Of a stretch of DNA of 64,000 nt, positions 7,269-17,025 are shown in pieces. Positions within the stretch are counted from its first letter, which is position 1; every line of letters starts with the position of its first letter. The notes under the pieces were generated by a model that saw nothing but the letters and a program-made list of their open reading frames with translations, had not been told where the DNA came from and did not search any database. A program made the translations under genes and the position numbers. The DNA lies in the NCBI RefSeq assembly GCF_900188165.1, contig NZ_FZOS01000007.1, positions 108,972 through 172,971 of the forward strand, read 5' to 3'. Origin of the DNA: Edaphosphingomonas laterariae (lineage in GTDB: Bacteria > Pseudomonadota > Alphaproteobacteria > Sphingomonadales > Sphingomonadaceae).

Positions 7269-9299
7269 TCAGGCAAAGTGAAGGCCGGTCACGGCCAGAT
7301 CGATCAGCTTGATCCCCGCGAACGGGGCGACGAGCCCGCCGAGGCCGTAGATCGCGAGATTGCGGGCGAGCAGGGGGCCTGCCGCCATCGGGCGATACCG
7401 GACGCCTTTGAGCGCCAGCGGCACGAGCAGCGGGATGATGATCGCGTTGAAGATGATGGCGGAAAGCACCGCGCTTTCAGGCGTCTTGAGGCCCATGACG
7501 TTGAGCACGCCCAGCGCCGGGTAAAGCGCCACGAAGATCGCGGGAATGATCGCGAAATATTTGGCGACATCGTTGGCGACGGAGAAGGTGGTCAGCGCGC
7601 CGCGCGTCATCAGCAATTGCTTGCCGAGGCCGACGATCTCGATCAGCTTGGTCGGATCGCTGTCGAGATCGACCATGTTGCCGGCCTCGCGCGCGGCCTG
7701 CGTGCCGGTGTTCATCGCCACGCCAACGTCGGCCTGGGCGAGGGCGGGCGCGTCGTTGGTGCCGTCACCGCACATCGCGACCAGCCGGCCCTGCGCCTGT
7801 TCGTTGCGGATGAAGGCCAGCTTGTCCTCCGGCGTCGCCTGGGCGAGGAAATCATCGACCCCGGCCTCGGCAGCGATGGCAGCCGCCGTCAGCGGATTGT
7901 CGCCGGTGATCATCACCGTGCGGATGCCCATCTTGCGCAGTTCGCCGAAGCGTTCGCGGACACCGGCCTTCACCACATCCTTGAGGTGGATCGCGCCCAG
8001 CAGCCGCCCGTCGCGGATCACGGCGAGCGGGGTGCCGCCCGAACGCGCGATTTCATCGGTGATGCGGCGCAATTCCTCGATGGCCGGGCCGTCGGCGCCG
8101 CCGCCTTCCGCCTTCAGCACCGAATCCACCGCGCCCTTCTGGATCAGCACGCCGGCCACGCGGACGCCGGAAAGCCGGGTTTGCGCGGAAAAGGGAATGA
8201 TGTCGGAACCGGCCGGCAAGGCCGCGACCCGCAGGGCATGGCGTTCGCGGGCCAGCGCGACGATCGAACGGCCTTCGGGCGTTTCGTCGGCAAGGCTGGA
8301 CAGCAGGGCCGCTTCGGCAAGCGCGTTGCTGTCGATACCGGCCAGCGGGCGGAGTTCGGTGGCCTGGCGATCGCCCACGGTGATCGTGCCGGTCTTGTCG
8401 AGCAGCAGCACGTCGACATCGCCTGCCGCCTCGACCGCGCGGCCGGATTTGGCGAGGACGTTGAAGCGCACCAGCCGGTCCATGCCGGCAATGCCGATCG
8501 CGGACAGCAGCGCCGCGATCGTCGTCGGGATCAGCGTGATGAGGAGTGCTGCGAGCAGCACGACGGGCACCGCGCCGCCGGCATAAGCGGCAAAGCCGGG
8601 GATGGTGGCGACCGCGATCAGGAAGATGATGGTGAGCCCGACGAGCAGGATCGTCAGCGCCACCTCGTTCGGCGTCTTGCGGCGTTCCGCGCCTTCGACC
8701 AGCGCGATCATGCGATCGAGGAAGCCATGACCCGCCTCGGCGGTGACGCGCACCTTGATCCGATCGGAAATGACGCGCGTGCCGGCGGTGACGGCGGAAC
8801 GGTCGCCGCCGGCCTCGCGGATCACGGGCGCGCTTTCGCCGTTGATGGCCGCTTCGTTGACCGATGCGACGCCTTCGATGACCTCGCCGTCGGCGGGGAT
8901 CAGATCGCCGGTTTCGACAAGGACGATGGCATCCTTGTCCAGCCGGCTGGCCGGCACGATTTCATAAGTGTCGCCGACGCCGAGCATCAGCTTGGCCTTC
9001 AATTCGGCCTTGGTTGCGCGGAGCGAGGCGGCCTGCGCGCGCCCGCGCCCTTCCGCCAGCGCCTCGGCGAAGGTGCCGAACAGCACGGTCAGCCACAGCC
9101 AGATCACCAACTGGATCTGGAAGCCGACCGACAGGCCGGGGTCGCCGATAACAAGCAGCAGCGTCAGTAGGGCTGCCACACAGGCGGTTACGAACAGCAC
9201 CGGATTACGGATCAGCTGGCGCGGGGAGAGCTTGCGGAGCGCATCGCGACAGGCGGGCATGATCAGCGCGGCGCTGAACATCGATGATGGAGCAGTCAT
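7269..9299 (-). CDS. kdpB: KdpB, potassium-transporting P-type ATPase
   Basis: A 676-residue catalytic subunit that hydrolyses ATP to drive potassium uptake. It shows the phosphorylation motif DKTGT (Asp near residue 300), the actuator motif NGESAPV, the ATP-binding region and the hinge motif [16 protein letters not shown], with membrane helices in the usual order. The ATG at 9299 ([12 protein letters not shown]) is preceded by GAGGGAC; the open frame runs a further 80 codons upstream, but that part is a shadow of kdpA. The length fits the family (about 680). It is 11 bases downstream of kdpA. Confidence 0.97.
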   Translation of the reverse strand: MTAPSSMFSAALIMPACRDALRKLSPRQLIRNPVLFVTACVAALLTLLLVIGDPGLSVGFQIQLVIWLWLTVLFGTFAEALAEGRGRAQAASLRATKAELKAKLMLGVGDTYEIVPASRLDKDAIVLVETGDLIPADGEVIEGVASVNEAAINGESAPVIREAGGDRSAVTAGTRVISDRIKVRVTAEAGHGFLDRMIALVEGAERRKTPNEVALTILLVGLTIIFLIAVATIPGFAAYAGGAVPVVLLAALLITLIPTTIAALLSAIGIAGMDRLVRFNVLAKSGRAVEAAGDVDVLLLDKTGTITVGDRQATELRPLAGIDSNALAEAALLSSLADETPEGRSIVALARERHALRVAALPAGSDIIPFSAQTRLSGVRVAGVLIQKGAVDSVLKAEGGGADGPAIEELRRITDEIARSGGTPLAVIRDGRLLGAIHLKDVVKAGVRERFGELRKMGIRTVMITGDNPLTAAAIAAEAGVDDFLAQATPEDKLAFIRNEQAQGRLVAMCGDGTNDAPALAQADVGVAMNTGTQAAREAGNMVDLDSDPTKLIEIVGLGKQLLMTRGALTTFSVANDVAKYFAIIPAIFVALYPALGVLNVMGLKTPESAVLSAIIFNAIIIPLLVPLALKGVRYRPMAAGPLLARNLAIYGLGGLVAPFAGIKLIDLAVTGLHFA

Positions 9300-9310
9300 G
9301 GTCTGGTCCC

Positions 9311-11014
9311 TCAGAAGAGCTGGCCGCCGGCCATCGCCAGGTGATCGGCGATCGGCCCGAGGGCGAGGCTGGGGAGGAAGGTGAGGCCACCGAGGATGAG
9401 GATGATGCCGACGAGCAGGCCGATCCACAGACCGCCGGTGGTGGGGAAGGAGCCGCTGGTGGCGGGCGTGTAGCGCTTGGCGGCAAGGTTGCCGGCGATG
9501 GCGAGCACGGGCACCATCACGAAGAAGCGGCCCATCCACATCGCGATGCCGATCAGCCCGTTATAGAAGGGCGTGCCCGCGGTCAGGCCGGCGAAGGCCG
9601 AACCGTTATTGCCGGCGCCGGAGGTGAAGGCATAGAGAATCTCGGAGAAGCCGTGCGGCCCCTTGTTGAGCGGCCCGGCAAGGCCGGCGGGCAGCACGCT
9701 GGCGATAGCCGTCAGCCCCAGGATGACGAGCGGCAGCACCGCGATCGCCAACACCGCGAGCTTCACGTCCCGCGCCTCGATCTTCTTGCCCACATATTCC
9801 GGCGTGCGGCCGACCATCAGGCCTGCGACGAACACGGCCAGGATCGCGAACAGCAGGAAGCCGTAGATGCCCGCGCCGACGCCGCCGACGATCACTTCGC
9901 CAAGCTGCATGTTGAACAGCGGCACCAGCCCGCCCAGCGGCATGAAGCTGTCGTGCATCGCGTTCACCGCGCCGCAGGACGCGGCGGTCGTGACGACGGT
10001 GAAAAGGGCGGAGGCGGCGGTGCCGAAGCGCACTTCCTTGCCTTCCATATTGCCGCCGGAAACACCGAGGCCATGGAAGACGGGGTTGCCCGCCGCCTCC
10101 TGCCAGTAAGTGACGGCCGTGCCCAGGAGGAACAAAAACAGCATGGCCGCCAGAATCGTCCAACCCTGCCGCGTGTCGCCCACCGCCTTGCCGAAGCACC
10201 AGGTGAGGCCGACGCCGATCGCGAAGATCGAGAGCATCTGGATAAGGTTGGTCAGCGCGGTCGGGTTCTCGAACGGATGCGCGCTGTTGGCGTTGAAGAA
10301 GCCGCCGCCATTGGTGCCCAGCATCTTGATCGCTTCCTGGCTGGCCACTGGCCCCAGCGCGATCGTCTGGCGGGCGCCTTCCAGCGTGGTGGCGTCGATG
10401 GAGGCCGCAAGGGTCTGCGGCACGCCGCTGGCGATCAGGAAGGTCGCATAAGCGATGCAGATCGGCAGCAGCAGATAGAGCGTCGCCCGCGTCATATCGG
10501 CCCAGAAATTGCCGACGCTCTTCGCTTCGCGGCGTGCGAAGCCCCGGAACAGCGCGAAGGCGACGGCGATGCCGCTCGCCGCGGAAAGGAAGTTCTGGAT
10601 GCCAAGCCCCAGCATCTGGCTGAGGTTGGAAAGCGTTGCTTCGCCCGAATACCATTGCCAGTTGGTGTTGGTGGTGAAGCTGACGGCGGTGTTGAATGCG
10701 CCGTCCGCGCCCATGCCGGCATAGCCGCGCGGGTTGAGCGGCAGCACATCCTGCAGGCGAAGGACCAGATAGGTCAGCAACAGCACCGCCACGTTGAACA
10801 GCAGCATATGGACGGCATAGCGCCGCCATCCCTGTTCCTCGTCCGGGTCGATGCCCGCCAGGCGGTAAAAGCCGCGCTCCACCGGGCCCAACACATGGTG
10901 CAACGGGGTGCGGCGCCCTTCGTAAAGCGCGAACAGCCAGAGCCCCATGGGCTTGGCCAGCGCGACGATGAGGGCGATGAACAACAGGATCAGCGCCCAG
11001 CCTTCATAGGTCAT
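9311..11014 (-). CDS. kdpA: KdpA, potassium-binding translocation subunit
   Basis: A 567-residue polytopic membrane protein that selects and channels potassium in the Kdp pump. Selectivity-loop sequences typical of KdpA are present, for example [47 protein letters not shown] and [14 protein letters not shown]. It begins [15 protein letters not shown] with a GGAGG ribosome-binding site about eight bases upstream, between the kdpF stop and the kdpA start. The length is normal. Confidence 0.97.
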   Translation of the reverse strand: MTYEGWALILLFIALIVALAKPMGLWLFALYEGRRTPLHHVLGPVERGFYRLAGIDPDEEQGWRRYAVHMLLFNVAVLLLTYLVLRLQDVLPLNPRGYAGMGADGAFNTAVSFTTNTNWQWYSGEATLSNLSQMLGLGIQNFLSAASGIAVAFALFRGFARREAKSVGNFWADMTRATLYLLLPICIAYATFLIASGVPQTLAASIDATTLEGARQTIALGPVASQEAIKMLGTNGGGFFNANSAHPFENPTALTNLIQMLSIFAIGVGLTWCFGKAVGDTRQGWTILAAMLFLFLLGTAVTYWQEAAGNPVFHGLGVSGGNMEGKEVRFGTAASALFTVVTTAASCGAVNAMHDSFMPLGGLVPLFNMQLGEVIVGGVGAGIYGFLLFAILAVFVAGLMVGRTPEYVGKKIEARDVKLAVLAIAVLPLVILGLTAIASVLPAGLAGPLNKGPHGFSEILYAFTSGAGNNGSAFAGLTAGTPFYNGLIGIAMWMGRFFVMVPVLAIAGNLAAKRYTPATSGSFPTTGGLWIGLLVGIILILGGLTFLPSLALGPIADHLAMAGGQLF

Positions 11015-11029
11015 CGGTGATGCCTCCGA

Positions 11030-11119
11030 TCAGAAGCGCTCGGGCCGAAGCAGCACGACCACGAGATAGACGAGAAGGCCGGCCGCGACGGAGCCGGCGA
11101 TGAGCAGCGACGAGGGCAT
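11030..11119 (-). CDS. kdpF: KdpF, small potassium ATPase subunit
   Basis: A 29-residue single-helix peptide: MPSSLLIAGSVAAGL continues into LVYLVVVLLRPERF and stops. This matches KdpF, which binds at the edge of KdpA and stabilises the complex; the hydrophobic helix ending in LLRPERF is the family hallmark. A GAGGAGGCG sequence sits just upstream, inside the end of the preceding microprotein gene. It lies 15 bases before kdpA. Confidence 0.88.
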   Translation of the reverse strand: MPSSLLIAGSVAAGLLVYLVVVLLRPERF

Positions 11120-11123
11120 GGTG

Positions 11124-11207
11124 TCACGCCTCCTCGCACAGGCGGACATAAGCGAATGTCAGCCCAACGAGGCCTGCGGTGAGGCCGAGCCAGAGGAGAT
11201 CGGACAT
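11124..11207 (-). CDS. 27-residue membrane microprotein ahead of kdpF
   Basis: A tiny ORF beginning MSDLLWLGLTAGLVGL and ending YVRLCEEA, with a single predicted membrane helix and a short charged tail. An AAGGA ribosome-binding site lies about eight bases upstream of the ATG at 11207, and the stop falls four bases before the kdpF start, so the two are probably translationally coupled. I recall small single-helix ORFs with a similar ...RL-C-[DE] tail ahead of kdpF in other bacteria, but I cannot confirm this. It may be an extra small subunit or a regulatory leader peptide of the Kdp pump. Confidence 0.6.
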   Translation of the reverse strand: MSDLLWLGLTAGLVGLTFAYVRLCEEA

Positions 11208-11272
11208 GGGATATATCCTTGGACAGGCGCGGTCCGAGGATGGGACCGTCCCGCCGCAGATAGGCGTGGCCT

Positions 11273-11326
11273 GCATTAAGTTTCGCGGGCGAAAGCAGCC
11301 GTCCGCATTAAATCGGCATTAAGTCG
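11273..11326. promoter_or_regulatory. Candidate KdpE operator: tandem GCATTAA repeats
   Basis: In the gap between the divergent kdp units, GCATTAAATCG (11305-11315) is followed directly by GCATTAAGTCG (11316-11326), a tandem repeat of exactly 11 bp. A third GCATTAAG lies at 11273-11280, 32 bases earlier, close to three helical turns. OmpR/PhoB-family regulators such as KdpE usually bind direct repeats spaced 11 bp apart. The position suits control of both kdpFABC-kdpE and kdpD. Binding is inferred. Confidence 0.55.
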
Positions 11327-11374
11327 GGCCGGGGGGATTTGGCGTGGGATCGGATGCGGGGCTAAGCATCGGGG

Positions 11375-14050
11375 ATGACCGATCGCGCGATCATCGAAAA
11401 ACGACCGTCCCCCGACGCGCTGCTGCGCCAGGCCCGCCGCGAAGGGCGCGGCCAGCTCAAGATCTTCCTCGGCGCCGCACCGGGCGTTGGCAAGACCTTC
11501 GCGATGCTTGCCGAAGGCGCGGCGCTGCTCAGGGAAGGCGAGGATGTCGTCGTTGCGGTGGTCGAAACCCACGGCCGCGCGGAAACCGAGGCGCTGGTCG
11601 AACCTTTTGAGATCATCCCCCGCCGGCAGGTGGAATATCATGGCCGCACGCTCACCGAGATGGATCTCGATGAGGTGCTGGCCCGCAAGCCGGCGCTGGC
11701 ACTGGTCGACGAATATGCCCACACCAATGTCGACGGCGGGCGCCATCCCAAACGCTGGCAGGATGTCGACGAACTGCTCGACGCCGGGATCGACGTCTTC
11801 ACCACGCTCAACATCCAGCATGTCGAAAGCCTGACCGATGTGGTGGCGAGCTTCACGCGGGTGCGGGTGCGCGAAACCGTGCCCGACAGCGTGTTCGAAG
11901 ATGCCGAGATCAAGGTCGTCGATCTGCCGCCCGATGAACTGATCGAGCGGTTGAAGGAGGGCAAGGTCTATGTGCCGCAGGAAGCATCGCGCGCGCTGGG
12001 CCATTTCTTCTCCAAGCCCAACCTGTCCGCCTTGCGCGAAATGGCGTTGCGCCGCGCGGCGCTCAGCATCGATCGGCAGATGCTGCAGGAACTTGACGCA
12101 ACGGCGCTGCCCGGAACCTTCGGCGCGGGCGAACGCATCCTTGTCGCGGTTAGCGAACAGCCGGGCGCGGATGCACTGATCAGGGCGGCGAAGCGCCTGG
12201 CCGATGGCCTGCGCGCGCCATGGATGGCCGTCCATATCGAAACCCCGCGCAGCGCGGCGTTCGACGAGGAAGCGCGTCGCCGGATCGCGGCCGCGCTGGC
12301 GCTGGCCGCAACGCTGGGCGCCACCATCGCCACCGTTCCGGCCGAAAATGTCGTCACCGGGCTCCGCAACCAGATCGAAGGGATGCGCGCGACCCAGATC
12401 GTCATCGGCCGGTCGCAGCGCAGCTGGTGGTTCGAACTGCGCCACGGTTCGGTGGTCGAAGCGATCGTCAAGCATCTGCAGGGCGTGGCGGTCCACGTCA
12501 TCCCGTCGCCTTCGGCCGCGCTTGATAGCCCGCAACGGCTGAAGCGGCTGGCCGGCGGCTGGGGGCATCCGCGTGCCTACGCCACCATCGCCCTGCTGCT
12601 GGCCGTCACCACCGCCGTCGCCGCGCTGGCCCAGCCGTGGATCGGCGCCGGCGCGGTCGACCTGCTCTATCTCGTTCCCGTCATCGTGGCGGCGAGCCTT
12701 TACGGCCTGCGGCCGGGGCTGATCGCCAGCATCGCGGCGGCGCTCGCCTTCAACTTCTTCTTCCTCGCGCCGACCCTCACCTTCACGATCGCCGATCCGC
12801 AAAGCGTGTTGACGATGCTGATCCTCACCGCGGTTGCGGCCTTCACCAGCAACCTTGCCGGGCGGCTGCGCAACCGGGCCAAGATCGGCGTGCGTGGCGC
12901 GCAGGAAAGCGCGGCGCTCGCGGCATTTTCGCAAACGCTGGCCCGCGCGTCCGATCGCGAGACGACGGCACGGTCGGTTTGCGACGAAGTGGCCCGCTTG
13001 CTCGAAGTGCGCACGATCCTCTTGGCCGACAGGGATGGCCATCTCGATATTGTCGCGTCGCAGCCCGAAGCGGCGGGGCTCGATCCGATCGACCGTGCCG
13101 CCGCCGACTGGGCATGGGCGCGGGGCGAGCTTGCCGGCTGCGGCAGCGCCACGCTGCCCGCCGCCAACTGGCAGTTCCATCCGCTCAAGACCGGCCTTGG
13201 CGTGCTGGCGGTGCTTGGTGTCGCGCGCGATGATGGGCGCGATCCGGTGCCGGCCGATCGCGCGGTGCTGCTGTCCACGCTCGTCGGGCAGGCGGCGCTC
13301 GCCCATGAACGCCTGCATCTCGAAGATGAGATGCGGTCGATGTCGATCCTCAAGGAACGCGATCGTCTGCGGGCCGCGCTGCTATCTTCCATCGGGCATG
13401 ATCTGCGGACGCCGCTGACCGGCGTCACCAGCGCGATCGAGGCCATTCGCGCCGAACATCCCGATGCCGCCACCATTCCCCTCGCGCGGGCCGAACTGGC
13501 GCGGTTGCGTCGCTTTCTGGACAATCTGGTGGATATGGTCCGGCTCGATGCCGGCGCGCTGAAACTGGCGCTGGAGCCGATCGATCTGACCGATGCGGCG
13601 GCCGGCGCGGTGCATGATCTGAAGGAAACGCTGCGCGGCCATCATATCGATTTTCAGGTGCCGCCCAATCTGCCGCTGGTGCGGGCCGACGCGCGCCTGC
13701 TGCATCACATGCTGATCAACCTGTTGGCCAATGCCGTGCAGCATGGCGCGGGGCAGGGGCCGATCACGCTGGCTGCCGATCGCACGGCGGATGCCGTGCG
13801 GCTGATGGTACGCGATCGCGGGCCGGGGCTGGAGCCGGGGGCCGAAAGCCGAATCTTCGAAACCTTCGCGCAGGGCACGGGCGGCGATCGCCACGGCGGC
13901 AGCGGGCTCGGGCTTGCGATCGTCAAGGGCTTTGCCGAAGCGATGGGGATTGCGGTGATCGCCGCCAACCATCCCGATGGCGGTGCCGAATTCACGCTCG
14001 TCTTCGGGCCGGCGAACATCGTGTCGCCGGCGGAAGACGAGGGCGAGTGA
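11375..14050 (+). CDS. kdpD: KdpD, potassium-sensing histidine kinase
   Basis: An 891-residue membrane sensor kinase that phosphorylates KdpE at low potassium. Domains in order: the KdpD domain with Walker A GAAPGVGKT (residues 33-41) and VDEYAHTN; a universal-stress-like domain; four membrane helices at about residues 400-500; a GAF-like region; the phosphoacceptor domain SSIGHDLRTPLTGV (His near 675); and the ATPase domain with NLLANAVQHG, RDRGPGLEPG and GGSGLGLAIVKGFAEAMG. The length matches the family. It is transcribed away from the other kdp genes, whereas in most bacteria kdpD lies between kdpC and kdpE. The ribosome-binding site (cgggg) is weak and close to the ATG. Confidence 0.96.
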   Translation: MTDRAIIEKRPSPDALLRQARREGRGQLKIFLGAAPGVGKTFAMLAEGAALLREGEDVVVAVVETHGRAETEALVEPFEIIPRRQVEYHGRTLTEMDLDEVLARKPALALVDEYAHTNVDGGRHPKRWQDVDELLDAGIDVFTTLNIQHVESLTDVVASFTRVRVRETVPDSVFEDAEIKVVDLPPDELIERLKEGKVYVPQEASRALGHFFSKPNLSALREMALRRAALSIDRQMLQELDATALPGTFGAGERILVAVSEQPGADALIRAAKRLADGLRAPWMAVHIETPRSAAFDEEARRRIAAALALAATLGATIATVPAENVVTGLRNQIEGMRATQIVIGRSQRSWWFELRHGSVVEAIVKHLQGVAVHVIPSPSAALDSPQRLKRLAGGWGHPRAYATIALLLAVTTAVAALAQPWIGAGAVDLLYLVPVIVAASLYGLRPGLIASIAAALAFNFFFLAPTLTFTIADPQSVLTMLILTAVAAFTSNLAGRLRNRAKIGVRGAQESAALAAFSQTLARASDRETTARSVCDEVARLLEVRTILLADRDGHLDIVASQPEAAGLDPIDRAAADWAWARGELAGCGSATLPAANWQFHPLKTGLGVLAVLGVARDDGRDPVPADRAVLLSTLVGQAALAHERLHLEDEMRSMSILKERDRLRAALLSSIGHDLRTPLTGVTSAIEAIRAEHPDAATIPLARAELARLRRFLDNLVDMVRLDAGALKLALEPIDLTDAAAGAVHDLKETLRGHHIDFQVPPNLPLVRADARLLHHMLINLLANAVQHGAGQGPITLAADRTADAVRLMVRDRGPGLEPGAESRIFETFAQGTGGDRHGGSGLGLAIVKGFAEAMGIAVIAANHPDGGAEFTLVFGPANIVSPAEDEGE

Positions 14051-14115
14051 ACGAACGGAGCCGGCCGCCACCGCACCCGAAGGCGCGATGGCGTCCGGCC
14101 CGTTTCACCTTCCGG

Positions 14116-15522
14116 TCAGACCGCGCTTGGCCGGCGTTCGCCCAGCACCTTCACGGCGAAGTCCATGGCCGGGCCGGGCGTCGGCGCGGTCTTGGTCTTC
14201 AGCGTGTAATTGGGGTGGGGCAGGGCAAGGTCGAGCCGATGGAAGATGCGCGCGATGCTCATCGCCATCAGCACTTCGGCAAGGCCCTGGCCAAGGCAGC
14301 TATGCGGCCCGCGCCCGAAGGGGGAGTAAGCGCCCTTCTGCAGATGTTCGGCCCGCGGCCGCTGGTAACGGTCGACGTCGAACTTGGTCACGTCCGGGAA
14401 GAATTCTTCCATGAAGTGCGGCACGCTGGTGCCGATATACAGCATCTCGTCCTTGGGGATGGTGAAGCCCGCATATTCGAAGTCGAAATTGGCGATCCGC
14501 ATCTGGGCCACCGCGATCGGCCATAGCCGCATCGCTTCCATGCAGGCGCCGTTGATCACCGGCAGGCGGCGGATGTCATCCTCGGTCAGCGTTTCCTTGG
14601 CGAACAGCTCGTCGGCCTCCGCCTGGACGCGGGCCAGGATTTCCGGGTCCTTGAGGATGCCGTAGATGCACGCGGCCATCGTGTTCGCCGCCGTGTCGAG
14701 GCCCGCGACATAGGGGCCCGTCACCGTCAGCGACAGGTTCTGATCGGGCATGATATCCTTGTCTTCGATATTCGCCGTCACGATGTCGTTGATCAGGTTC
14801 TTGGGCGCCGTGCCGTCGGCGATCTGGCGCTTGAAATCGGTGATCATCATCTGGCCGAGCTCGTCCACCCGGCGCCGCGCCTTCTTGTAGCGCGGATCAT
14901 ACATCATGATCCGGGGGCGCTGGCGCGTCACCAGCACGTTCAGGATCGTCAGGATCGCGAAGCGGATATCCTTCACATAATCCAGCGGCGCCTGCCCGGT
15001 CATGATCGTGCCGAGCTGTTCGACGACCATATATTGCATGGCTTCGACCACGGGGACGCGCGAGCCGACGTCCCAGCGGCGGCCGATCGCGCGATCGGTG
15101 ATGTCGCGCAGGTCGTCATACTGGCCCTGCACCGCCTCGCGCGAGAAGCCTTCGCGCATCAGCGTGCGCAGCTTGATATGGCGTTCGCCATCGACCGACG
15201 TGATCGTCTCGGTCGCGCCATATTCGTTGACCAGGCCTTCCCAGAATTCCTTGGAACGCAGCGCGTCGCGGCCTTCGCGGGTCGTCATGAAGGTCGCGGA
15301 TTCCGGGCCGGCGATGACCAGCGATTCACGGCCGAACACCTTGATGCGGAACACCGGGCCATAATCGCGATAGCAGCGGACGAAGAATGCGGCAGGGTCC
15401 TTCGCCATCTCCAGCGTATTGCCCAGGAAGGGCAAGCCCGGAACGGTCGGGATGTCGCTGGCGGGCCGGGCCTTGGTTGCAGGCGCCTCACCCTCGGCGG
15501 GCTTGTCCAGAACGGTAGCCAT
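14116..15522 (-). CDS. Cytochrome P450 monooxygenase (second of tandem pair)
   Basis: A 468-residue heme monooxygenase. It has the I-helix oxygen-binding segment YVAGLDTAANTM, the K-helix EAMRLWP (ExxR) and the heme loop FGRGPHSCLGQGLAE with the Cys ligand near residue 408. There is no membrane anchor, so it is probably soluble and needs a separate ferredoxin and reductase, which are not in the window. It is a close paralogue of the P450 just upstream: most of the first 60 residues and the substrate-region helices are shared. It is the last gene of a TetR-SDR-aldehyde dehydrogenase-P450-P450 operon, 26 bases after its partner. The substrate is unknown; a terpenoid, steroid-like or aliphatic compound would suit the setting. 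Confidence 0.93.
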   Translation of the reverse strand: MATVLDKPAEGEAPATKARPASDIPTVPGLPFLGNTLEMAKDPAAFFVRCYRDYGPVFRIKVFGRESLVIAGPESATFMTTREGRDALRSKEFWEGLVNEYGATETITSVDGERHIKLRTLMREGFSREAVQGQYDDLRDITDRAIGRRWDVGSRVPVVEAMQYMVVEQLGTIMTGQAPLDYVKDIRFAILTILNVLVTRQRPRIMMYDPRYKKARRRVDELGQMMITDFKRQIADGTAPKNLINDIVTANIEDKDIMPDQNLSLTVTGPYVAGLDTAANTMAACIYGILKDPEILARVQAEADELFAKETLTEDDIRRLPVINGACMEAMRLWPIAVAQMRIANFDFEYAGFTIPKDEMLYIGTSVPHFMEEFFPDVTKFDVDRYQRPRAEHLQKGAYSPFGRGPHSCLGQGLAEVLMAMSIARIFHRLDLALPHPNYTLKTKTAPTPGPAMDFAVKVLGERRPSAV

Positions 15523-15548
15523 TTGCTTCTCCTTGATACGATACGCTC

Positions 15549-16958
15549 TCAGACAAGCCCCGCATGGCGTTCGCGAACGATGCGAACGGCGAAGCTCATT
15601 GCCGGTCCGGGCGTGGGTGTTGTTTTTGTTTTCAGAACATAATCCGGCGTTGGCAGCGCCAGATCAAAGCGATGGAAGATGCGCGCAACGCACATCGCCA
15701 TCAGCACCTCCGCAAGACCTTGGCCCAAACAGGAATGGGGGCCGCGGCCGAATGGGGAATAAGCCCCCTTTTGTAGATGTTCGGCACGCGGTCGCTGATA
15801 GCGATCGATGTCGAACTTCATTGGTTCTGGAAAGAACTCCGGCATGAAATGCGGCACGCTGGTGCCGACATAGAGCAGCGCATCCTTGGGGATGACATAG
15901 CCGCCAAATTCAAAATCATAATTGGTGGCGCGCATCTGGGCGACGGCGATCGGCCACAGCCGCATCGCTTCCATCACCGCGCCGTTGATCACCGGCAGCT
16001 TGCGGAAATCCTCCTCCGTCAGCGTGTCCTTGGCGAACAGCTCGTCGGCTTCCGCCTGCACGCGGGCCGCCACGCCGGGTTCCTTGAGGATGCCGTAGAT
16101 GCAGGCGGCGATCGTGTTGGCCGCCGTGTCGAGCCCGGCGACATAAGGCCCCGTCACCGTCAGGATCAGGTTCCGGTCCGGCATAAGATCCTTGTCGTCG
16201 CGGTTGGCGCGGATGATGTCGGTGATCAGGTTGTCGGGCGCGGTGCCGGCTTCCAGCCGCTGCCGGAAATCGGTGATCATATGTTGGCCAAGCTGGTCGA
16301 CGCGCTGGCGCGCCCGCTTGTAGCGCGGATCGCGCAGCATGATCTGCGGGCGCTGGCGCGTCACCAGCACGTTCAGGATCGTCAGGATCGCGAAGCGGAT
16401 ATCCTCGACATAATCGAGCGGGGCCTGCCCGGTCATGATCATGCCCAGTTGCTCGACGATCAGATACTGGATCGCTTCCACCACCGGCAGCCGCGCGCCC
16501 GCGCTCCATTTGCGGGCCAGCGCACGATCGGTGATCTCCACCATCGCGTCATATTGGCCGTGCACCGCCTCGCGCGAGAAACCTTCGCGCATCAGCGTGC
16601 GCAGGCGGATGTGGCGCGGGCCGTCGACGCCGTTGATCACCTCGGTCGCGCCATATTCGTCGGCGACGCCCTGGTTGAATTCCTTCGATCGCAAGGCATC
16701 GCGGCCTTCGCGCGTCGTCATGAACAAGGCGGCCTCGGGGCCGGCGATGACGATGGATTCGCGGCCGAACACCTTCACTTTGAAGACGGGGCCATAATCA
16801 TGATAGCAGCGGACGAAGAAAGCCGCCGGATCCTTCGCCATTTCCAGCGTGTTGCCCAGGAAGGGCAGGCCGGATGCCAGCGGGATTTCGCTGGCGGGGC
16901 GAGCGGCAGCGGCGTGCGCCGTCTTTTCGGGCTGCGGCATTTCGAGAACAGTGGCCAA
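15549..16958 (-). CDS. Cytochrome P450 monooxygenase (first of tandem pair)
   Basis: A 469-residue heme monooxygenase closely similar along its whole length to the P450 downstream, so the pair arose by tandem duplication. It has YVAGLDTAANTI in the I helix, EAMRLWP for ExxR and FGRGPHSCLGQGLAE for the heme Cys (near residue 408). The two differ mainly at the N-terminus and in scattered positions, which suggests shifted substrate range or different steps of one pathway. A perfect 12-bp hairpin separates it from the aldehyde dehydrogenase gene upstream. The start MATVLEMPQP is preceded by AGGAGGAT. Confidence 0.93.
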   Translation of the reverse strand: MATVLEMPQPEKTAHAAAARPASEIPLASGLPFLGNTLEMAKDPAAFFVRCYHDYGPVFKVKVFGRESIVIAGPEAALFMTTREGRDALRSKEFNQGVADEYGATEVINGVDGPRHIRLRTLMREGFSREAVHGQYDAMVEITDRALARKWSAGARLPVVEAIQYLIVEQLGMIMTGQAPLDYVEDIRFAILTILNVLVTRQRPQIMLRDPRYKRARQRVDQLGQHMITDFRQRLEAGTAPDNLITDIIRANRDDKDLMPDRNLILTVTGPYVAGLDTAANTIAACIYGILKEPGVAARVQAEADELFAKDTLTEEDFRKLPVINGAVMEAMRLWPIAVAQMRATNYDFEFGGYVIPKDALLYVGTSVPHFMPEFFPEPMKFDIDRYQRPRAEHLQKGAYSPFGRGPHSCLGQGLAEVLMAMCVARIFHRFDLALPTPDYVLKTKTTPTPGPAMSFAVRIVRERHAGLV

Positions 16959-16981
16959 GATATCCTCCTGTCCAGACCGGT

Positions 16982-17015
16982 CATCGGCCCGCCCACATCG
17001 TCAGGCGGGCCGATG
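16982..17015. other. Perfect 12-bp hairpin inside the P450 operon
   Basis: The sequences catcggcccgcc (16982-16993) and ggcgggccgatg (17004-17015) pair perfectly around a 10-base loop. It lies between the aldehyde dehydrogenase stop and the first P450 start on the minus strand. No T tract follows on either strand, so it is more likely an RNA-stability or partial-attenuation element than a full terminator. Confidence 0.55.
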
Positions 17016-17025
17016 CGCGCGGGGC

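Noticed and set aside
11276..13318. 680-codon minus-strand frame opposite kdpD
   Set aside because: It mirrors kdpD codon by codon in a high-GC gene and has no recognisable protein features; the same holds for the long antisense frames over kdpA, kdpB, the P450s, the aldehyde dehydrogenase and icd.
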